A stretch of 64,000 nucleotides of DNA. It comes from NORP233 sp050186825. Lineage in GTDB: Bacteria; Planctomycetota; J058. The DNA lies in contig JBFWYD010000018.1 in the NCBI GenBank assembly GCA_050186825.1, positions 81,179-145,178 on the forward strand, written 5' to 3'. The position numbers and the translations under genes are program-made. Positions 63,801 to 64,000 of this stretch are shown here, piece after piece. Each line of letters opens with the position of its first letter. The first letter of the stretch is position 1. The notes under the pieces were generated by a model. That model ran no database searches. It was not told the DNA's origin and saw only the letters and a list, made by a program, of their open reading frames with translations.

Positions 63801-64000
63801 CGCGGAGCCCGTCGCACGTGCGACGACCCGGGCGACCCGGGCCGCGGGCGTCCGCGGAGCCCGTCGCACGCGCGACGACCCGGGCGACCCGGGCCGCGGG
63901 CGTCCGCGGAGCCCGTCGCGCGTGCGACGACCCGGGCGACCCGGGCCGCGGGCGTCCGCGGGGCCCCGCGCACGTGCGACCCACCGGGCCGCGGGCGGCC
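63801..64000. repeat. 52-bp tandem array with a TCGCACGTGCGA palindrome in each unit
   Basis: Units begin at 63801, 63853, 63905 and 63957 (last one partial and diverged, cut by the window end). Each starts CGCGGAGCCC and holds GTCGCACGTGCGAC or one-base variants, then CCCGGGCGACCCGGG. The array is contiguous without spacers and may continue beyond the window. Confidence 0.92.

Noticed and set aside
62074..63984. Long minus-strand frame through the 52-bp array and cysteine desulfurase
   Set aside because: It is in a different frame from the real desulfurase and consists of Arg/Gly/Pro-rich low-complexity translation.
63801..64000. Possible CRISPR array
   Set aside because: The 52-bp units are contiguous and near-identical over their full length, with no variable spacers and no cas gene.

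Overview
This is a 64 kb chromosomal window of very high G+C DNA, densely coded on both strands, with many GTG starts and many 1-8 bp start/stop overlaps. A run of ten N in a simple repeat (38328-38337) shows it comes from a scaffolded draft or metagenome assembly. No rRNA, tRNA or CRISPR array was seen. The gene content points to a deep-branching planctomycete or another PVC-like lineage: a PilM/PilO-like/secretin set arranged like the Akkermansia Amuc_1098-1102 pilus-like genes, large exported TPR proteins next to ExbB/ExbD, receptor-like Ser/Thr kinases, a RING-like zinc protein and a Rieske/cytochrome b-c fusion complex. The taxonomic call is inference; a myxobacterium-like organism is the main alternative.

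Layout. 1-3.8 kb: citrate synthase (cut by the window start), a TauE/SafE permease carrying long in-frame repeats, and a family-4-type uracil-DNA glycosylase. 3.9-12.4 kb: a secretin-associated envelope machine (PilM-PilN-like fusion, PilO-like protein, two paralogous membrane-anchored Fn3-like proteins, a lipoprotein secretin) behind a near-consensus sigma70 promoter. 12.8-20.1 kb: a 1369-aa TPR protein, a second TPR protein, ExbB and two ExbD. 20.2-23.9 kb: two glycosyltransferases and a methyltransferase in one overlapping operon. 24-31.9 kb: mostly minus-strand genes (small lipoprotein, kinase-TPR receptor, exported TPR protein, Ser-Asp-repeat membrane protein, coiled-coil PspA-like protein). 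32-38.1 kb: a lipoprotein with an esterase motif, a second large kinase and an acyl-CoA dehydrogenase-like flavoprotein. 38.5-40.8 kb: Rieske protein and a cytochrome b fused to a dihaem cytochrome c. 41-45.6 kb: nitrilase-family amidase, a hypothetical protein, GlpD and a CorC-like CBS protein. 45.7-49.2 kb: ftsH-pdxJ-CBS operon. 49.3-55.2 kb: hypotheticals, RING-like protein, redoxin, RimP and an MFS/spermidine-synthase fusion. 55.3-60.5 kb: the fatty-acid cluster rpmF-plsX-fabH-fabD-acpP-fabF. 60.6-63.7 kb: small protein, double-FHA protein, membrane-anchored Cys phosphatase and cysteine desulfurase.

How the parts may work together. The 4-20 kb block looks like an envelope-spanning machine with a PilM/N/O-type inner-membrane platform, an outer-membrane secretin, TPR adaptors and a proton-motive-force motor (ExbBD); no PilB/PilC/PilT ATPase, platform or pilin gene is visible. 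Kinases, FHA protein and Cys phosphatase form a phospho-signalling theme. The Rieske and b-c proteins form a compact quinol-oxidising complex whose cytochrome b lacks one expected haem-ligand histidine.

Non-coding structure is unusually rich. There is a hairpin-forming interspersed element of 160-170 bp in two copies, a 75-bp-arm inverted repeat inside an ORF, a TCGCACGTGCGA palindrome at three loci including a 52-bp tandem array, a CCTCG pentanucleotide array, and several promoters whose -10 box sits only 8-12 nt before a start codon, suggesting leaderless mRNAs.
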